Positions 1-12,433 are shown, counted from the first letter of the stretch. The stretch: DNA of 64,000 bases from Hemileia vastatrix (GCA_030280995.1 JASXTE010000005.1:23938001-24002000), one strand, 5' to 3'. Notes: generated by a model from the sequence alone, not told the origin. Translations and numbers: made by a program.

Positions 1-964
1 TATCTAATACTATCCTTACTGTAGCAATAAAATAGCTCTAAATTGCTACTTCTAATATGCACATTCAAAATGTACAAACAAAATAAAATATATCTATTTC
101 TCTTTTTATTTCTTAAAAAGTATCTACTGTTATATCTTTTTTTCTAACCTCACCCCTTTATTTAAAATTGAGTGCTCTTTTATACATTTGTATATTCAGT
201 GCCCCTTTCATATGTTTCCTTCCCCTACAGGTTTTCCTACATAATTTCAACACTAATTCTAGAATATCAAACAGTAAATAAGTATCTCAATGATCTATTT
301 ACATTTGTTAGCATGAATTTTGGTTCCAATAGCACCTGAAGGATTTGCACAAATAGAACTATTAGTGCTAAAACACTCTACCTTTTTTACATATCCTATG
401 CTTCTTGAGATCCCTGACTAAATAATAGGTACTTTACCGCCTTCCATACCTATTATAATAGCCCACAATTTTCATATTAGTATCGGATAATTGTAAAACC
501 CTTTTCCCTAAGTCATTACCCTTCCTTCTTACTTTTTTTTGAGAGCTACTTCTCAACCCACTCACCTTCCTAGTGCTACCTTCTCTACTTAACATGTTTT
601 TCATCTCCTTGGGCAGACATAGCCTCATCTAAGAGACATTGCTCTTATCTAAATTTGAATTTCATTCCATTGCTTTTTGCTACTTCATAAGTCTATATTA
701 TGCGTCTAGAGCTGCCCATGAATCTTGCAAGTACATACCCTAATTTCTTGTCCTATAGTTCATTATGTACTTTCCCCTAACCTTCTTCTTGCTGCGTCTC
801 ATAAATTCATAGTACACAAAAAAACTGTGCGTGGAGAGATTATTTTCTCTGCACTCTTGAAGACCCCCTTGTTGCACTTCTGCAACCATCCTACCTGGAA
901 GCCCCTTTGTTGCACTTCTTACTAGCTGAGACTTTTTCTGCATTACTGTGAGATGTGTACCACA
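1..964 (-). repeat. 3' LTR of element A (incomplete)
   Basis: It matches 10755-11721 closely along its whole length, and similarity stops at TGTGTACCACA (minus strand TGTGGTACACA), giving the expected TG terminus at 964. The distal part lies off the window. Just inside, 965-1060 is pyrimidine-rich on the plus strand (purine-rich on the element strand), the expected place for the polypurine tract. Confidence 0.85.
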
Positions 965-1076
965 GTCTCTATTTTCTATAAAACCAGGTGAATATCTCGC
1001 ACTTTTTCCTCATTCCTTCTTCTTCTCTTCTTCCATATTCTAGTTTCTCTTCTATCTTCTATCATCTTTTATTAAC

Positions 1077-4048
1077 ATGAACCCTAATAAAAATATTGTC
1101 CGGGAAATCTGTCAATTTTTTAAGGCTCAACAAGTTGCAATGGAACCCACTCCTGTCATCAGAAAAATTCTGACTGGAGCTGAATTCTTCCAGCACTGCA
1201 CCAAGAATGGCATTACTCCTTTTTGTCTTTCAAAAGCTTGCCATGGTAAAAGTTTCTTCACTGTAAGATCCCTCCCTCTTATTTGTTCTTCTTAAATATT
1301 TGGCACTGATCCCTTCCTCCTTCCTTTTGTTAGTCTTGCAACTTCTGAAAAGGTTGAAAAAAGAAATGCAGTCTCAATGGTCTGCCTACCAATGCTGCCC
1401 TAGCGCCACTACTTCCGCTGCTACTACACCTGTCAATCTGAACGCATTGACATCAATTTTTATGAGCAAGCTGGGAATCAAGTGCCCTGCTCCTAAGAGA
1501 GCTGAGAAAACCCATTTCACTCCAACTCCAAGCACTGGGTCTTACATGATGCTTTGTTCACTCTTCTCTGAAAAGTCAATTTACACCTTAAGTCCTTCTT
1601 TTTCTCCAATAAATTTCTCTTTTAATTTCTAAAAAAAATATTCCCTTTTTATCTCTTTGTAGGAGGCTCCTAATACTCTTTATGCCTCTACCTCTCTGAC
1701 TCCTTGCGTTAAAATTCTCATCCCGGGTCTAGAAGAAGATCCTTTCTGGGCTGTACCACCCTGAACTGCCTTCTCTTTTTCTATCAAGAATAAAGTTACC
1801 TGGCATGAACAAGAGACCACTCCTCCACTTTTTACTCCTGAAAATTGGTTCTCAACACCTCCAATGTCAGCCACTTCATTTGAGGAAGATGCTTCTTGCC
1901 TTAATCCCCCTTGCCCTCAAGATTGGCAAGTCCTAAATTGAGTCATTGCTGCTAATTATTACCAGAAGATCATCTGTGTCAGTACTGCCTTTGACACAGT
2001 ATTCACCTATCTCAAAAATTCTCTGGCTCTTGACAAGAAGGATGTTAAAAACCAAGTAACCCTAGTTAAAACCCTGAATTTGACTTATAATAAAATTTCT
2101 AACAACTGGGAGCACGCCTTCCTTGATAGGTAATAAAGTAAGTCCCAAACCTTCTTTATCCTTTTCATAATAATAACTTCTTTTCCATTTCTTTATTACC
2201 CTCAGTGTTTCTTCTTTCCTGATTTCTTTCAATTTTTATTCCTCTGTAAAAAATATATTTAGTGTATTATTATTCCCCTTGTAATAATAAAAATATATTT
2301 TCCAAAAAATAATTTCCGTTTCCAAATATTTACCCTTGCTATTCTGTGAGAGTAAAAAAAAAAATTTTATTAGCTCTTAGGGAAATTAAAATTTATCCCA
2401 CAAACTTTTCTTTAACCCCTTCTGGAATAACCCTGAGACAAGTAAAAAAGTCTCCCTTCATAACTTAATTTATTAGTGCCTCTTCTTCCTTATCCTTGTA
2501 TTTTTGAAGTAAGCTCAGATCTTCCCAAGATCTTGTGCTCCTTAGCACTAACCTTCTTTTCCTGTAAACCTTGTTACAATTTCTTCTTCTGCTGATTAGT
2601 TTCCCTACTTGGATATTATTCAGCACTTGCCTTTTTCTTACATCCTCACAGCACCTGAATATTATAAATAGGCCTGTAATCCACTCTTCCACCTTATCCA
2701 ATCCATTACACTTCACAAGTTCTAATTAGCAATGACCATATACTGTACTTTAACAAGAGAAAAGTCTTGGGATTTTTGCTGATGTCACAGCTTTAAATTT
2801 ACTTTCTCCAAGCCTTGTGGTTATGCCACTTTTATACCTGCTAGAAATAAATGTTTCAGATTTCATAAGACTTGCACCTTGTCTTATGAATGTCCTAATT
2901 CTCCTAATGGCTATATCCAGTTTCCTTCTGGAGATAATTCTAGCACTCCTACCATAATTGCTAGTCCCAGTAGCATTACTCATCCTTCCTCTGAAACCTT
3001 GCCTTCTGACAGTGCATCTCTCCCTTCATACCACCAGTAAGAAATCTCCATCCAGCCCAAAGCAGAATCTCCCTCATCTTCTGAAAAAAATGTGGCATTA
3101 CAACCATCCTATTTACAGGCTCCCAACTCTTTGAGAGTGCTATCCCTGTCTGCGCATCTTACAAATTTGTTAGCTAGTGATTCCGTCACCCTTAATTTCA
3201 CAAAATCCTTTCTAATTTAAATTTTTTGAAGGTTTTAAAAAAGCTATTTTCTTAGGCTGGGTCCCCTGACCTCTCTATTTTGTGCATTCAATGCAAATAT
3301 TTTTTCACCTTTGCCTCATTTATGACGCCATGTCATCTTCATACAACCATGCTCCCTTATTTTATGAAAATTAACTAAATTCCAGCTACCATCACATTAA
3401 AATGATTGGTCAGTTGATGAATGAAATCAGTTCTACCTCTATCCCTGGCTTTCCTTCTGATCTCAATAACTTCATTATGCCCAAAGAATTAAAAGGGTTC
3501 CCTGCAAGTTTTGAAGGAGACTCTGATTATTCATAACTTTCCATTTTACCTCAACTTTTAGGTGCTTTAGTTCTTTAGCTCCTGTAAATAGCTTCCTTTA
3601 AAGTATGCTTGCCCTTTACAATTGTCATAATTCATAACATTTGTAAAAAAACATCATAAAAAAGTGCATAGCACCTTGTGACACAATTGACTTTTTTAAA
3701 AAAACATAAGAAAGAGAGAGCACTACCTGTTCTCCCTCTACTATCTTTAAATAATTGTTACCATCCATAATTAATAGTTATTACTGAGATTTTTGCAAAC
3801 CTAGGTCCCTGAATTGGGCGCTCCATCTGCCAATCTTCTTCAGCTAAATTTCCTGACTTCCTCTAAGCATACTATAGCTCTCGGATTCACCCAGAGAGCT
3901 GTTCCTCTATCCAGTATACCCACTTCTTCATATCTCCTGTAATGATGTTAATTCCACACAATTTAGCTTGAGTGCTAATTCCAACTTCTTGTTCAGCCAT
4001 AGTCACTTTGCCACTGCTAGCGCCCTATCCATCACAGTTGTGTCTTAG
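1077..4048 (+). pseudogene. Antisense, spliced-looking accessory gene inside element A
   Basis: Plus-strand open stretches with protein-like composition run opposite to gag-pol. One starts at ATG 1077 (MNPNKNIVREICQFFKAQQV...); a donor CATG|GTAAAA at 1246 and acceptor TTAG ending at 1333 join it in frame to VLQLLKRLKKEMQSQW.... More exon-like pieces follow TTTGTAG at 1662, at about 2000-2135, 2812-3050 (Cys-rich, with CTLSYECPN), 3256-3360 (CIQC then CHLH, zinc-finger-like), 3390-3535 and 3805-4048. Stops separate or interrupt several of them, so it is decayed. I do not recognise the protein. Antisense ORFs between pol and the 3' LTR are known from plant Ty3/gypsy elements, but homology is not claimed. 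Exon borders after the first intron are uncertain. Confidence 0.5.
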
Positions 4049-4139
4049 CCCCATCAAAAAATATACTGATGATAGTTTATAATTTTCCCAGAGCTTAAAA
4101 ATTTACTGTTATTTTATCCTCATCCCATAGGTAATTCTT

Positions 4140-5168
4140 ATGTTACTTTTATCCCTCTTGGGTAGAATCTTTTGATCTGATCAGCCATTAAATGCTGCTT
4201 CCATTCAGTAGAATCCAATTCCTCCAATTATTTGTTTCCTGACCCTATAAGGTCCATTCCATCTATCACACAAACATTTTTTCCCATTGAATTTCAAGAC
4301 TTCTGTTCTATACTAATACCAAGTCCCCGGATTTCAATGGTTCTCTTAATCTGTGCGCTAAGCGCTCATCCCAATATTTCAATTACTTGTCCCTAATCTG
4401 CATCATTCTTTCATATGCCTTTTCCAGGAACTCATCCTTTCTTTCAAGCTGCAGCACTCTTTCTAAAATCAAATCTTCAGTTGAGTGCACTTTATCCCAA
4501 TCACATCCTAGAAAAGATCCAGCTTCCAGATTAATAGGCAATACTTCCCTTTGAGCAAACATAAGTTCATAAGGTGAAAAATCTGTTGTCCTTTTCACTG
4601 AAATCCTATCTTCAAATAATAATAAAGGCAAATTACTTCTCCATTTTTCCCCATTAGTTCCACATAGCTTAAATAGTTCATCTTTAGTTACTTGATTCCC
4701 TCTCTCAATCATACCTTCTGATTCTGGATAATAAGGTGTTGAAACTTAAATCTTGGCTCCAATTCCTTTAAAAAATTCTTGAAACTCTCCAGAAATTTAA
4801 GCACCCCCATCCACAGTTACCATTTTCATCACCCCATATCTATATACCCATTCCTTCTTTAAAAACTCAGCTACATTACTTGCTTTAAGGTTCACCAAAG
4901 GCACTGCTTCAACATATCCTGACAGATCATACCTGGCTACTACCAAGTACTTAAAGTGTCCTTCTTTAATATGAAACGCATCTAAGCTAATCCTGCCAAA
5001 AATAGTATATTCACCTGTTGCCTTTCCTTTCTCCTTAGGCTTTCTGTAGCTCCTATACTGACATTCTGGACAAGATTGTACCCAATCCTTGACCTCTGCT
5101 CTCATATTAGGCCACCATAATCTCTCCTTAACTCTCCTATAAGTTTCATCTTGTCCCCTATTTCCCAA
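4140..5168 (-). pseudogene. Element A integrase
   Basis: Read from 5168 leftward: a zinc-binding segment (TYRRVKERLWWPNM, then CPECQ) in which a usual His of the HHCC finger reads Asn (GNRGQDETY). The core follows with its first Asp in ISLDAFHI, second in MVTVDGG and Glu in PESEGMIERG. The C-terminal half includes SPYEL and RLAHRLREPLKSGDLVLV and continues with stops to about 4140. In-frame stops occur just after the second Asp and again before the Glu segment. Integrase would insert the element cDNA; this copy cannot work. The family assignment is firm because motif order and spacing are typical. Confidence 0.85.
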
Positions 5169-5570
5169 ATATTAATTTAATTCTCTAAGAATCTTTTGTT
5201 TTATACCTCTATCTGATATATCCAATTGCGGCATAGAAGAGCGTTCTCTTCATACCCTTCAATCCTTAATAAAATAATCTTTAGCATGCTTCTCTGCTTT
5301 GCACCATGTGTCTTCATCACAGCTTTCTATTCAACTATTCCCTTCTAAATACTCTTTTAACTAATCCACTTGGTCAATTGAGTCCTCAATTAATCTTCCA
5401 CTTTCTGACAGAGAATCACCTTCTTGACTGCTGATTGAGTCATTTTCTTCTGAATCTTGAGACGCATCACTTGCCGCTCCTCTTGTTATTAAATTAGCTT
5501 TTATATTCCATTCTTACACTTCCATCTCCTCATGAATATCTCCTCTACATTCTCTTAGCTTTGAGTCATT
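5169..5570 (-). other. Decayed RNase H-integrase linker of element A
   Basis: About 400 bases between the RNase H and integrase remnants. They hold only broken minus-strand frames and no recognisable motif. Position within pol is the only evidence for the origin. Confidence 0.55.
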
Positions 5571-6416
5571 TCAGACGCTGCCTAATGATAGTTTAAAATC
5601 TTCCCAAATGCTGGTCATTAGTTTTACATCTTTGCGGATTTCCTTATTTAGTTTTATGTCTTTGCGGACAACACCCATTGATAGTTTAATGTCTTCCTGG
5701 ACAATATTTTTCTTACTGCTAAACTTCTGATAACAATAATCTACCCCCATTATCCAATTTTTATCCTCTTTAAATTCTTCTGCCTCAGAGTCCTCTTCAC
5801 ACAACGGCCTCCTTGACAAAGATTCTGTAATTTTGAAAGTTTTTCCCGGTTTATGGAATAAATCAAAAGAAAATAAATATATCTGTGCCACACATCTAGT
5901 CATTGGCGTGTCTGGTAAGCTTGGACTACTGATCATTTGCCCCAAAGATATTGCATCAAAATTCAAGTCAAAATGTTGCCCCCAAATCATCCATTGCAAC
6001 TTCTTTAAAATCTTTGAAACCCCACATAAATATAACATAGATTGAGAGTACCTAGACTCCATCTTTTTTAAAGTCTTTGACCCATAAAGGACAGGCCTAT
6101 CATTTCCTTCCTCATCCTCTTGCATCAAAACTGCACCTACTGCAGACACACTTGAGTCTACCGCTAGAGTAATATTTCCAGTGCCTGGCCTGTATTCCAA
6201 TTTCTTTAAAAGAATGTCTTTCCCTAAAATCCTTTTTAACAACTCAAAGTATTCTTCACATTTCTCTAACCAATCCCATACAATGTCTTTTCTTGTCAAG
6301 AGCCTTAATGTAGAAGATAACATGGCAAAATCACAAATAAAAATTCTCACATAGGTACAAATAGCTAAAAACCCCCTAAATTCCCTAGTGTTTCTTGGTC
6401 TTGGCCACATAAGCAC
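5571..6416 (-). pseudogene. Element A RT tail and RNase H
   Basis: A 281-aa minus-strand frame. The first 60 residues are the RT connection (PRPRNTREFRGFLAICTYVR). RNase H begins at LAVDSSVSAVGAVLM, which holds the first catalytic Asp, then RPVLYGSKTL and the ESRYSQ segment. The catalytic Glu that normally follows SQ is replaced (QSMLYLCGV), while the DA...L strand (LNFDAISLGQM) and PMTR remain. The tail from residue 215 is a charged repeat (DIKL, DVKL, DFKL) that looks like linker. Inactive because of the lost Glu and the upstream frameshift. Confidence 0.82.
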
Positions 6417-6440
6417 CTTTTTTTTCTGATTTTCTGTGAT

Positions 6441-7157
6441 TTACCTTCTCTTCCTACATACAAAATGACCAACAATATCTAGTGGTGGTATGCAACAAGA
6501 AAATTTTGACCCTGAAGCTTTCAAGCCAGCCTCTTCTATCCTAAAAAGTACCCTTTCAAGAGTAATAGCATATTCCCAATTAAAGCTCCTTATGCTTGGG
6601 CTCTCCTCTAGAACCTCCCTGTCATAATAAGTTATTGGTCCTTTTATACCGCTGTTGTCAATAAAAATTCCTACATGATCCAGAATTTCATCCTGTAGTA
6701 TCCACATCATCTGTTCCTGATACACTGCCACTGAGTTTGTAGCAACTTGTGGTAAAATTGTTAACCTGAAGCCCCTTAATGGAGTTTTAAATGTATTCAT
6801 TGACCTTGAAGACATATCTAACTTTCTCTCATTGTAACCTCCCATTATATCTTCTAATCCATAAAATGATTATCCTAAAAAAGATTCCGCAAATTCCTCT
6901 GACATTAGTGGTAATCCTGCACCCTTAACTGTAACCTTGTTCATTTCTCTCAAATCATGAACAACCCTAAACTTGCTGTTATGCTTGACCACACAAAATA
7001 TTGGACTTGAGTAACTAGACATTGATTGTTCATACAATACAGACCTTATTCTTTCCCTAATTAATTCTGTATATTCTTCTCTTATGGCCACTGGGATAGG
7101 AAATGCCTTCTTTTGCCATGGTGCATGAGGTATAACTGTAATAATATAAGTTTTCAC
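6441..7157 (-). pseudogene. Element A reverse transcriptase core
   Basis: Two frames, 6870-7157 and 6441-6845, together cover RT. The first has the N-terminal fingers and the motif RVVHDLREMNKVTVKGAG. The second has the palm segment RSMNTFKTPLRGFRLTILPQ, the place of the YxDD box reading GIFIDNSGIKG (second Asp changed to Asn), and ERVLFRIEEAGLKASGSKF. The frame break and the lost active-site Asp make it non-functional. The order fits the neighbouring protease upstream and RNase H downstream. Confidence 0.85.
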
Positions 7158-7166
7158 ATAAGAGTG

Positions 7167-7757
7167 CTATAATAAACCTCTTTCCTCTTCTGAAAAGGCA
7201 ATAGCTTTTTCCCTAAGCACCATAACATGTAACAATAAATTCTTTTCCTTTTGTGATAACCAATCCTCTGGTCCAAAATTAACCATCTGAATTCTATCTA
7301 GAGTTATCCTACTTGTAGGTGTAAATTCTGGTGGAAACTTTGTTAAAGGTGTGTCATAAGGATTTCTTGATAGAGCTGGCCTCTGCAAAGGAGGGTTTAA
7401 TTCCAGCATCTGTACATTTACTGGCTTAAATTCAACCGCTACTGGCTTATGATTTGATGCTAGACAGAGCCAACTTCTTCCTTCATTACTTAATATTAGA
7501 CCTTTTCTAATATAACTCTGAGTTGTACCTACATCATATTTTTGTCTTTTCTTCTTAATATAAGTATAAAAAAATCCATAATCAAAGAAATTAAAAATTC
7601 CAGGCACAATACACTCTATAGTAGTATTACCAAGACACATGTGAAGCCCCACTTTATGTATCCCTTCTTGGAATGACTGATCACTTTCTGGGTTCTTCTT
7701 ACTCTGGGAGATTGTAATACCTAGAATTCCAGCCCCTAATGAAAATATTGGTACCAC
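7167..7757 (-). pseudogene. Element A protease-RT spacer of pol
   Basis: A 196-aa minus-strand frame directly upstream of RT. It ends with a stretch typical of sequence just before RT in this family (RNPYDTPLTKFPPEFTPTSR, then DWLSQKEKNLL). The first half has no recognisable domain. Between it and the protease frame (7758-7999) only broken frames remain. Confidence 0.65.
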
Positions 7758-7999
7758 CCTGGTGGATGCCTTTTCTCCTCTTCCTCATAAAACTCTCTTT
7801 CCTTCTATAAACTCACAGATCAAACATACTTAGTTTTCCAGCCACCATCCTTAGGCGCTACTAAGACTGCTGTTACTAGAATACCATCATCACCCATAAT
7901 CCTAATTCCTATAGTCTTATTCAAACAATAATCTATTGTCACTGAATAATCCATCAAAAATAGTGTTACCAAAACTGGTTTCACTACACCCATAGGAAC

Positions 8000-8551
8000 C
8001 TAAACATGTAGATCTCTTGAAGCTCCCGCAACTTGCATCTTCACATATTCAGCTACCCCTATAACTGGTAGCCTACCACCTCCAATACCTGCAACAGTTC
8101 CTTTTCCATCCTTTACAGGCAAACCTAAGTCCACAACATCTTCTGCAGAAACTACATTGATCTGATAACCAGTATCTACTAGCACTCTGATCTGCTCCCC
8201 ATTAATTGCAACCATTAAATACCCTAATTTCCCTGCATAGTGTGTTACCCTTGATAGTCCCACAACTGGTTGAAATGAGTGTTCCACCAAATCATACTCA
8301 ACACAATTCGCAACTCTTTGCTTCATGCATTTTTCTACTATACCATTTGCTATGTCTGGAGCTACTGCTGTTAACACCCCCAATGGCACTGAAACTTTTG
8401 TTTTAAGACATTCTAAAATTAAGCCTTCAGCTGCTTTAGTATTTTCTGCAAAAACTGGGCACTGAATCCTCCATTTTGGTTGAGTTTCCTTTGCTTTAGA
8501 TTTGGCCCTACCTGGAGGATTCTTTGGAGTATTATTCTTCACTCCAGGCAT
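8000..8551 (-). pseudogene. Element A aspartic protease
   Basis: A 183-aa frame. The retropepsin-like active site is at about residues 125-132 (VLVDTGYQINVVS), followed by the hydrophobic-Gly flap region (GIGGGRLPVIGVAEY). The N-terminal 60 residues are Lys/Pro-rich linker from gag. It would cleave the polyprotein. The motif is intact, but the flanking frames are broken by stops at 7998 and 8552-8593. Confidence 0.8.
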
Positions 8552-8593
8552 CCCTTCTGCCGGTACTGCTCTATGCTGAACTACCTCTGGCTC

Positions 8594-9475
8594 CTATAAC
8601 AGTTGATCTTTGATGATCTGATCCATATCATAATCCATTTTATTCACAGATTCATCTACCATTTCCACATCCACAGGTGGTACTGGTGTATTTTCTTTCA
8701 TAGTATACCCTACCTCCTTGATGTCCTCTGGATTTGCATATATGGCACCAGCCCTTCTTGGCCTACTAACAGTTGGAGGAGCCATCTTCTTATGCTTCGC
8801 TGCAAACATCTTTAACCATGCTATAGTGAGTGGTACTGAAACCACTCTTTCTTCAACCTTAAAATCCAATACTGCACAGGTTACTGCAAAATTGACTGAC
8901 TTTGGGTTTTTATCTATGAAATCCTTGTCCTTACAAGTCTTTACTTCAATGGCCTTTTTGTTAATATGATCAATGAATTTGTCTCACATCCCTTGATCTT
9001 TATCCATCACAAGTTTTGTGCCATCTTCTAAAATTGGCACTGTACCCTCTTTTAAAACAACTTTATCTTCTTTGTCTTTTTGAAGCGCATTACACCTCAT
9101 CATTTTATGACCTTCTTTATTACAGTAATAACATACCATTGAAGAAAACTGCAATGTTTGAGGAGTAAATCTAGGTTTGTGTTTAGCCACTTCACTCAAC
9201 TTCTTCTCCAACTCTTCAATTCTTTCCATCACAGAATTTGAATCCTGGGGCATTGCCTTAGCTTTTGGATTTGATGCTGAGGAAGGTGATCCAGTACTAG
9301 GCAAACCCCCTATTACCTCTACATCCTCTAAAGAAACCCTAGCTGCTTGGTGCTCTACCTGACACAACTTTGTTTCTGCTTCCACAGCCATTTCAACTTC
9401 CTCCAACCCTGGATACTTATAATCCCCATTCTTCTTTCTAACCAATTTTCCTTTGTTATCAAGGCGCCTCTTCAA
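8594..9475 (-). pseudogene. Element A gag C-terminal half with CCHC knuckle
   Basis: Frames 8984-9475 and 8594-8869. The upstream one contains a coiled-coil-like segment (MERIEELEKKLSEVAKHK) and one zinc knuckle CYYCNKEGHKMMRC (CX2CX4HX4C), the nucleocapsid signature. The downstream one is linker towards protease. Gag packages element RNA. Separated from the gag N-terminus by the MITE at 9514-9774. Confidence 0.82.
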
Positions 9476-9513
9476 CCTCAGGTGCTAGCGCCTCACAAAA
9501 CCAAGGTAACAAC

Positions 9514-9774
9514 CACCATGCAATATAGGGGGTGGACTTGCTAGCAAGTCCTCAACCTGAACTCAGATGGAACTCAGGTGGAACTCAGACTGAACTCATA
9601 CTGAACCCATACTGAACTCTACATGAACTCTCATCTAAAACTTTTCTGCTGAGTGGTGTTCATCCCTGATTGTATGGCTCCTTTATCAATAGCTCAATGT
9701 GTGTTCAATCTTTGGTGAGTTTGGGTCCAAGGTTGCGGACTCGCTAGCAAGTCCACCCCCCATATTGTGTGGCA
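9514..9774. mobile_element. MITE, copy 1, inserted in gag of element A
   Basis: A 261-bp element with terminal inverted repeats of about 38 bp (CACCATGCAATATAGGGGG at left; the complement of CCCCCCATATTGTGTGGCA at right). Just inside each end is a palindrome related to GGACTTGCTAGCAAGTCC. The interior has short iterations of GAACTCA/GAACCCA. Flanking AAC triplets at 9511-9513 and 9775-9777 may be the target duplication. Nearly the same sequence recurs at 50629-50876. It encodes nothing. Confidence 0.85.
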
Positions 9775-10265
9775 AACACGCTAGTATCATTGAAATCTTT
9801 GTTACTGACCAAATAATCTACTACCTGATCAAACTCTTGTTGAATTTTTTTTAAATCTTTAGGGTCTATAATACCCCCTTTAGCATTTGCCTTATTTACC
9901 AAGACATCCAGGTCCTTTATCATATACCTTGTTTCCTCAGTAATTTTAGGCCAACTTTTCAACATTTGTGCTTTTAATGTCATCCAGTTGCGTATCTTGT
10001 GACCATCAAATTCCTCTAGGTCATCTTTACATTCATTTGCAACAAAAAATAACACTTGATGCACCATATCATAATCTGATGCTCCATGTACTTCTGCTGC
10101 TTGCTCAAACCTCCTCAAAAACTTTTGAGTGCTGATTCCGGTGAATTGCAAGCTTTCTTCCTTGCACATAATAATTGTCAAAACCCTAGGTGGTATTGAC
10201 ACTGTAGAGTTATGTAATTTTGCCCTCTCCTGAGTAACTTTGGAGGTAGTTTCTGTAGGTTCCAT
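9775..10265 (-). pseudogene. Element A gag N-terminal half
   Basis: The frame starts at ATG 10265 (MEPTETTSKVTQERAK) and runs about 163 residues of capsid-like helical sequence (FLRRFEQAAEVHGASDYDMV, then VANECKDDLEEFDG) before entering the MITE, whose bases supply the last residues of the open frame. The start lies about 210 bases inside the 5' LTR, as expected for gag. Confidence 0.8.
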
Positions 10266-10458
10266 ACTACCTTTTCAAAAAAATAAAAATTTATACTGAC
10301 TATATTCTTTTAATACAGCCCTACACTATACTCTGATAACAGCTTGATCCACTTGTTGTAGACCCTATGACTCTTCCTCTGAAGCGCAGGCTTGATCACA
10401 TCCTCTTTGACAAAACCCTGAAAAAAAAGTAATAATAACTGTACTGACAATCTGGTTG

Positions 10459-10476
10459 CCACTGTTGGGACACCAA
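10459..10476 (-). promoter_or_regulatory. Primer-binding site region of element A
   Basis: Directly inside the 5' LTR the element strand reads TTGGTGTCCCAACAGTGG. This is the normal place for priming of minus-strand DNA. The TTGGTGTC start resembles the same region of element 2; the complementary tRNA was not determined. Confidence 0.55.
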
Positions 10477-11721
10477 TGTAGAAAGAAAGAGTCTTATAGT
10501 ACTGAGCTATAGACACAATCTGATATGGGTTGTTTCTTCTTTCTAAAACTAATTTTAAAAAGAAGCACCTTCCACTCTAATATTTAAAGACAGTGAAAGC
10601 ATGTATTGTAAGTGTGGTTATCTATTTTTGTTATGGAGGAGAGAGTAGGATAAATTTGTAGAGATCTTTTAAAGAAAAGGGAAATATATTTTATTATAAT
10701 AAATAAAGCTTCTGGCTAGATATATTCTCAGTAACTCCCTCTTGAAGTTCTCTATCTAATACTATCCTTACTGTAGCAATAAAATAACTCTACAGTGCTA
10801 CTTCTAATATGCACACCCAAAATGTACAAAAAAAATAAAATATATCTATTTCTCTTTTTATTTCTTAAAAAGTATCTACTGTTATATCTTTTTTTTCTAA
10901 CCTCACCCCTTTATTTAAAATTGAGTGCTCTTTTATACATTTGTATGTTCAGCACCCCTTTCCTGTGTTTCCTTCCCCTATGGGTTTTCCTACACAAGCT
11001 CAACTCTAATACAAGAATATCAAACAGTAACTAAGTATCTCAATGATCAATGTAAATTTTTTAGCATGAGTTTTGGTTCCAATAGTGCCTGAAACATTTG
11101 TGTAAGTACAGCTATTAGTGCTAAAACACTCTAACTTTTTTACATACCCTATGCTTCTTGAGATCCCTGACTAAATCATAGGTACTGTACCACCTTCCAT
11201 ACCTATTGTAATAATCCACACTTGTCATATGAGTATCTACTAATTTTTAAACCCTTTGTGCTAAGTTATGACCGTTTCTTCTTACTTCTTTTTGTTTGTG
11301 CACTTCTTATCAACCCAGTCATCTTCCTAGCGCTACCTTCTTTCCTTGACATGTTTTTCATCTCCATGGGGGGACACAACCTCATCTAAAAGACATCACT
11401 CTTATCTAAGTGTGAATTTCATGCCATTGCTTGTCACTGCTTCATAATTCCATATTATGCATCTAGCACTACCCATGACTCTTGCAAGTACATACCCTAT
11501 TTTCTTGTCCTATAGTCCATTATGTACTTTCTCCTAACCTACTTCTTGCTGCGGCTCATAAATCCATAGTGCACAAAAAAACTGTGCATAGAGAGTTTAT
11601 TTTCTCTGCGCTCTTGAAGACCCCTTTGTTGTGCTTCCATAACCATCCTACCTGGAAACCCCTTTGTTGCGCTTCCTACTAACTGAGACATTTGCTGAGT
11701 TATTGCAAGATGTGTATCACA
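10477..11721 (-). repeat. 5' LTR of element A
   Basis: 1245 bp. On the element strand it starts TGTGATACACA and ends TTTCTTTCTACA. It matches 1-964 over their shared length. The bases right of it (GCGCC) would be the target duplication, but the other end is off the window. Confidence 0.85.
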
Positions 11722-12433
11722 GCGCCCTCTCCAATATATTAGGAGGTAAGTCTTTCACCAAATCTCCTCACTTCATTTGCAATTATAATACATATTAAAT
11801 AAAACATAATACTTTAACTTATTTTAGCATTAAGGAATTTAATAAATATTTTCCTATTATACATATTTTAATTTAATAATATATTAATAAAAATATTAAA
11901 TAAAACATAATACTTTAACTTATTTGAGCATCAAGCAATTTAATAAATATTTTCCTATTAAACATATTTTAAAATAAATAAATAATAAAAAAAGTAATAC
12001 TTCTTATTTGAGCATTGAGATTTTTTACACCCAATCATAACTTTTGCTTCCTAATTTTATTAAATGAAACTTTTATTTTTTACGTCTCTCCATAATTTTA
12101 TTTAGTTTTTTTATTGATACAATTCAGGTTTCTGCCATCAAGACTCTCATAACTAACAATATTTTTCAATTTTATTACTTATTTCATGTGAAGCATTCCA
12201 TGGTATTTTTTGCTTTACTTATCATTAATAATATATATGTATAAAAGTTAAAATTTTATTTTTATTACTTATTTCATATGAAGTTTTCTGGGTTTTCTTT
12301 TGCTATAACTATCTATAATAATATATAAAAAGGTAATCATTCATCATTATAATATTTATGTCCTATTACTGACTTTAAATAATTCTTTATTGGCTTTAAT
12401 TGTCCAATTATGAATTTTTAGGTCTTCATGCAA
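11722..12433. other. AT-rich spacer with two tandem duplications
   Basis: No gene seen. A segment beginning ATTAAATAAAACATAATACT occurs at 11794 and again at 11895 (period about 101 bp). A second diverged duplication (TTATTACTTATTTCATRTGAAG) lies at about 12172-12330. Confidence 0.7.

Larger units (their letters stand above)
1..11721 (-). mobile_element. Ty3/gypsy LTR retrotransposon (element A), truncated by window start
   Basis: The sequence at 1-964 recurs at 10477-11721 in the same orientation, and minus-strand gag, protease, RT, RNase H and integrase remnants lie between in the order of Ty3/gypsy elements. The element is read on the minus strand, so its 5' LTR is the right copy. By eye the LTRs differ at roughly one base in ten and every domain carries stops or frameshifts, so this is an old, dead copy. 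Two oddities are a MITE inside gag and a spliced-looking gene on the opposite strand between integrase and the 3' LTR. The left end and target duplication lie outside the window. Confidence 0.88.
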
